Assembly: GCA_902796965.1 (NCBI GenBank)
Contig: CADBRA010000002.1
Span: 1 to 54,960 of the forward strand
Direction of reading: 5' to 3'
DNA from: an uncultured Eubacteriales bacterium
GTDB taxonomy: Bacteria > Bacillota > Clostridia > Peptostreptococcales > Anaerovoracaceae
Length of the DNA: 54,960 bases
This document shows positions 53,104-54,960 of the stretch, in pieces. Under the pieces are notes generated by a model that did not search any database, was not told the DNA's origin, and saw only the letters and a list, made by a program, of their open reading frames with translations. The translations under genes and the position numbers were made by a program. Numbering within the stretch: position 1 is the stretch's first letter; each line of letters begins with the position of its first letter.

Positions 53104-54687
53104 TTATTTTATCTCGAAGCCATCCTCAGTGAAAATTCCGGCATCCATGAGTGCAGGGCCGCCTTCCGGAATGATGAAATCTATATCGCTCATGTCCAGA
53201 ATCTGTGTCTTAAGATCAACGCCCGGCGCGATCTCCTCCAGCACCATGCCTTCTTTCGTAACTCTTATAACAGCTCTTTCAGTAATAATCAGATAACTGT
53301 CATGATTTTTAAGATATTGCTGTCCATCGAATGAAACTTTGGCGCATTTTTTGATGAACTTCTTGAACTGGCCTTCTTGAATGATGTTTAGCTTTCCATC
53401 CTTTATCTCTTCCTTAAGGCCCTTTGCCGAATATGTGCCCATGAACACAACCTTTCTTGACGAAGACGATATATCCGTGAATCCGCCTATCCCCGTCAGA
53501 TGTCCGTTCAGATGACTCGTATTCATCGAACCGCTGCTGTCGACTTCACTGAATCCGAATATTCCTATGTCCAGATTTCCTCCGTCAAAAAATGAGAAAT
53601 GTATCCCGCGGTCTGTAAACGACTCAGGGTTATAATGCGCTCCAAAATCTCTGCCCTGAGCCGGCACGCCGCCTATAACTCCCGTCTCGGAAATCATGTT
53701 TACGTACTTGCCCTTTCCGCACTCCTCAAGTATCGAAGGCACATTCTGAGGCATACCGAGTCCGAAGTTTGCGTTGCAGACCTCCGGCACCTCGAGTGCT
53801 GCGCGCCTGGCAATGACTTTCTGAGGATTGAGCGGCATAATTTCATTGTTTTTTTTCATAGAGACTATCTGTTCGCCCGTGAACGCGGGATTGAAATCCT
53901 CTCTGTGGAATCTCGCCATCGTCTGCGGCACATCTTCAGGGTGCTCCTCAACAACGATATAATCGACATAAATGCCAGGCACCTCAACCATTCTCGGATG
54001 AATTTCATTAAGGCCTGCAATCTTTTCGACCTGCGCGATTACAATCCCTCCATTAGTCTTTACGGCCTGCGCTGCAGGAAGCATGCCCGGCCTCATAGTC
54101 TCCTTTTCACAGCTCAGATTTCCGTGCGAATCGGCCGTCGTGGCTCTGAGCAGACATACATTGAATTTAGGAGCTTTATACCAGAGATACTCCTCGCCCT
54201 CGAAATCAGAAATATATTTTACGAAGTCCTCGCCTTCTTCTTCAGTCAGCTTGTTAAGCTTTCCGCCGCCGTACCTTGCATCCATAAACGTACCAAGACC
54301 GACCTTTGAGAGTACACCAGGCATGCCTCTTGCCGCCTCACTCGTCGCCTGCATCATCGGCCCGAGCGGGAACATATAACCCTGAATCTTATTTTCCTCT
54401 ATCAGCCTGCCCATACCCGGAGCAACGCTGACATAAGCCGAAATCGACCTCGTCAGAAGCCCTTCTATGCACCATGCTTCTTCGCCGAGCTGATCGAACT
54501 TGAAGTCACCCATGCCTGACGACCTGAAGCTCGTAATTCCCGCCGGATGTTTCTCTTCGATGTATCTGTCGCGTATAGCATTGACAAGCTCATTCGGATA
54601 GCACACCATGCCGTCCGCGGCGAAAATGATAATAGAGCCGTCTTCCACTTTTTTTGCAGCCTCAGCAGCACTGACAATTTTAGCCAT
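53104..54687 (-). CDS. family I CoA-transferase (YdiF/propionate CoA-transferase type)
   Basis: 527 aa from the ATG at 54687, 11 nt after GGAGG; the ATG at 54705 overlaps that SD. Two fused alpha/beta CoA-transferase domains. Signatures GTFMDARYGGGKLN (132-145), catalytic Glu E334 in MISETGVIGG, and GIGGFTDIS in the second half. Enzymes of this type move CoA between acetyl-CoA or propionyl-CoA and short acids, including lactate, acrylate or acetoacetate. Own promoter and terminator, directly upstream of the oxidoreductase operon, so it may activate that pathway's substrate or product. Confidence 0.9.
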   Translation of the reverse strand: MAKIVSAAEAAKKVEDGSIIIFAADGMVCYPNELVNAIRDRYIEEKHPAGITSFRSSGMGDFKFDQLGEEAWCIEGLLTRSISAYVSVAPGMGRLIEENKIQGYMFPLGPMMQATSEAARGMPGVLSKVGLGTFMDARYGGGKLNKLTEEEGEDFVKYISDFEGEEYLWYKAPKFNVCLLRATTADSHGNLSCEKETMRPGMLPAAQAVKTNGGIVIAQVEKIAGLNEIHPRMVEVPGIYVDYIVVEEHPEDVPQTMARFHREDFNPAFTGEQIVSMKKNNEIMPLNPQKVIARRAALEVPEVCNANFGLGMPQNVPSILEECGKGKYVNMISETGVIGGVPAQGRDFGAHYNPESFTDRGIHFSFFDGGNLDIGIFGFSEVDSSGSMNTSHLNGHLTGIGGFTDISSSSRKVVFMGTYSAKGLKEEIKDGKLNIIQEGQFKKFIKKCAKVSFDGQQYLKNHDSYLIITERAVIRVTKEGMVLEEIAPGVDLKTQILDMSDIDFIIPEGGPALMDAGIFTEDGFEIK

Positions 54688-54790
54688 ATGACTGTTTTCC
54701 TCCATATTTTACCGTATCAACAGCACGAAAATCATTTACTGACCCCGATATACAGCCGTGCATTTCATGATAATTGGCGTTAAGCAGAAT

Positions 54791-54811
54791 ACTTATACAT
54801 ATGTTATAAGT
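54791..54811. promoter_or_regulatory. inverted repeat over the CoA-transferase -10 box
   Basis: ACTTATA-CATATGT-TATAAGT: 7-bp arms with a 7-nt centre, covering the -10 box and the start side. Contains the sequence shared with the oxidoreductase promoter. Likely repressor site. Confidence 0.55.
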
Positions 54812-54831
54812 TAACTAATAAACAAATGCAA
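54803..54831 (-). promoter_or_regulatory. promoter of the CoA-transferase gene
   Basis: Minus strand TTGCAT, 17 nt, TATAAC; leader of about 110 nt to the chosen ATG. Confidence 0.6.
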
Positions 54832-54868
54832 CATATAATTAGTATAACAAATAAAAATGACGGATTGC

Positions 54869-54884
54869 GTCCGCTCACGCGGAC
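54869..54884. repeat. palindrome variant (54869), 4-nt loop
   Basis: GTCCGC-TCAC-GCGGAC: same arms as the exact copies, loop TCAC, 37 nt upstream of the CoA-transferase -35 box. Confidence 0.6.
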
Positions 54885-54960
54885 ACTGCGCGCAGGATTC
54901 CGAGTTGCATACGGCACACAGGAGGGATTGCACGGTCGTGACTGAGTCAGGCCGGCAGAC

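Noticed and set aside
52768..53334. 188-codon plus-strand frame over the CoA-transferase 3' end
   Set aside because: It runs through the CoA-transferase terminator and antisense to its coding end, has no SD and no recognisable domain.

Overview
The window is a stretch of a bacterial chromosome of moderate GC, gene-dense, with most genes on the minus strand and strong Shine-Dalgarno sequences (GGAGG, AGGAG). The gene content and order (dprA-topA-hslV-hslU, dapF-yicC-gmk-rpoZ-coaBC, rpoN-gap-pgk-tpiA-eno-secG, glgB-glgC-glgD, rqcH of the NFACT family) point to an anaerobic member of the Clostridia (Bacillota). I cannot name the genus from sequence alone.

Layout. 1-709: a six-gene tRNA operon (Thr, Tyr, Gly, Gly, Arg, Gln in transcription order) with two tandem sigma-A promoters, the upstream one a perfect TTGACA-17-TATAAT. 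712-10134: two housekeeping operons, yraN-comM-dprA and topA-hslV-hslU-hflX-yigZ. 10455-14632: dapF-yicC-gmk-rpoZ-coaBC. 15195-17210: rqcH, the only plus-strand gene of the first 24 kb, ending at a 16-bp terminator shared with secG. 17266-23874: the glycolytic cluster rpoN-gap-pgk-tpiA, then eno-secG from its own promoter; phosphoglycerate mutase is not present. 23943-28228: trmL, a SEC-C protein, and a gntR-nth-lysA operon with a GntR-type operator at its promoter. 28835-31712: clpB with a compact two-hairpin leader. 31889-46005: pgi, malQ, and a glycogen block in which glgB-glgC-glgD-amylase (minus) and glgA-glgP (plus) diverge from promoters whose -35 boxes touch. 46101-54884: an accessory catabolic region holding an M50 peptidase, a second FCD-type GntR regulator, a GlcDEF-like set (two full-length FAD oxidoreductases and a double-CCG iron-sulfur protein) and a YdiF/Pct-type CoA-transferase with its own promoter.

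How it fits together. Glucose-6-phosphate isomerase, the lower glycolytic genes and the glycogen genes make a carbon storage and use unit: GlgC/GlgD make ADP-glucose, GlgA and GlgB build glycogen, and GlgP, MalQ and the GH13 enzyme degrade it. The right-hand locus looks like an oxidation module for an unidentified organic acid or alcohol coupled to CoA activation; a shared 14-bp sequence near both of its promoters suggests common control.

Across the window, short perfect palindromes with a 3-nt TCC/GGA loop recur between genes (six exact, three variant). No IS element, prophage, CRISPR array or rRNA was seen. Promoters, operators and RNA structures are read by eye from consensus and base pairing, not computed.
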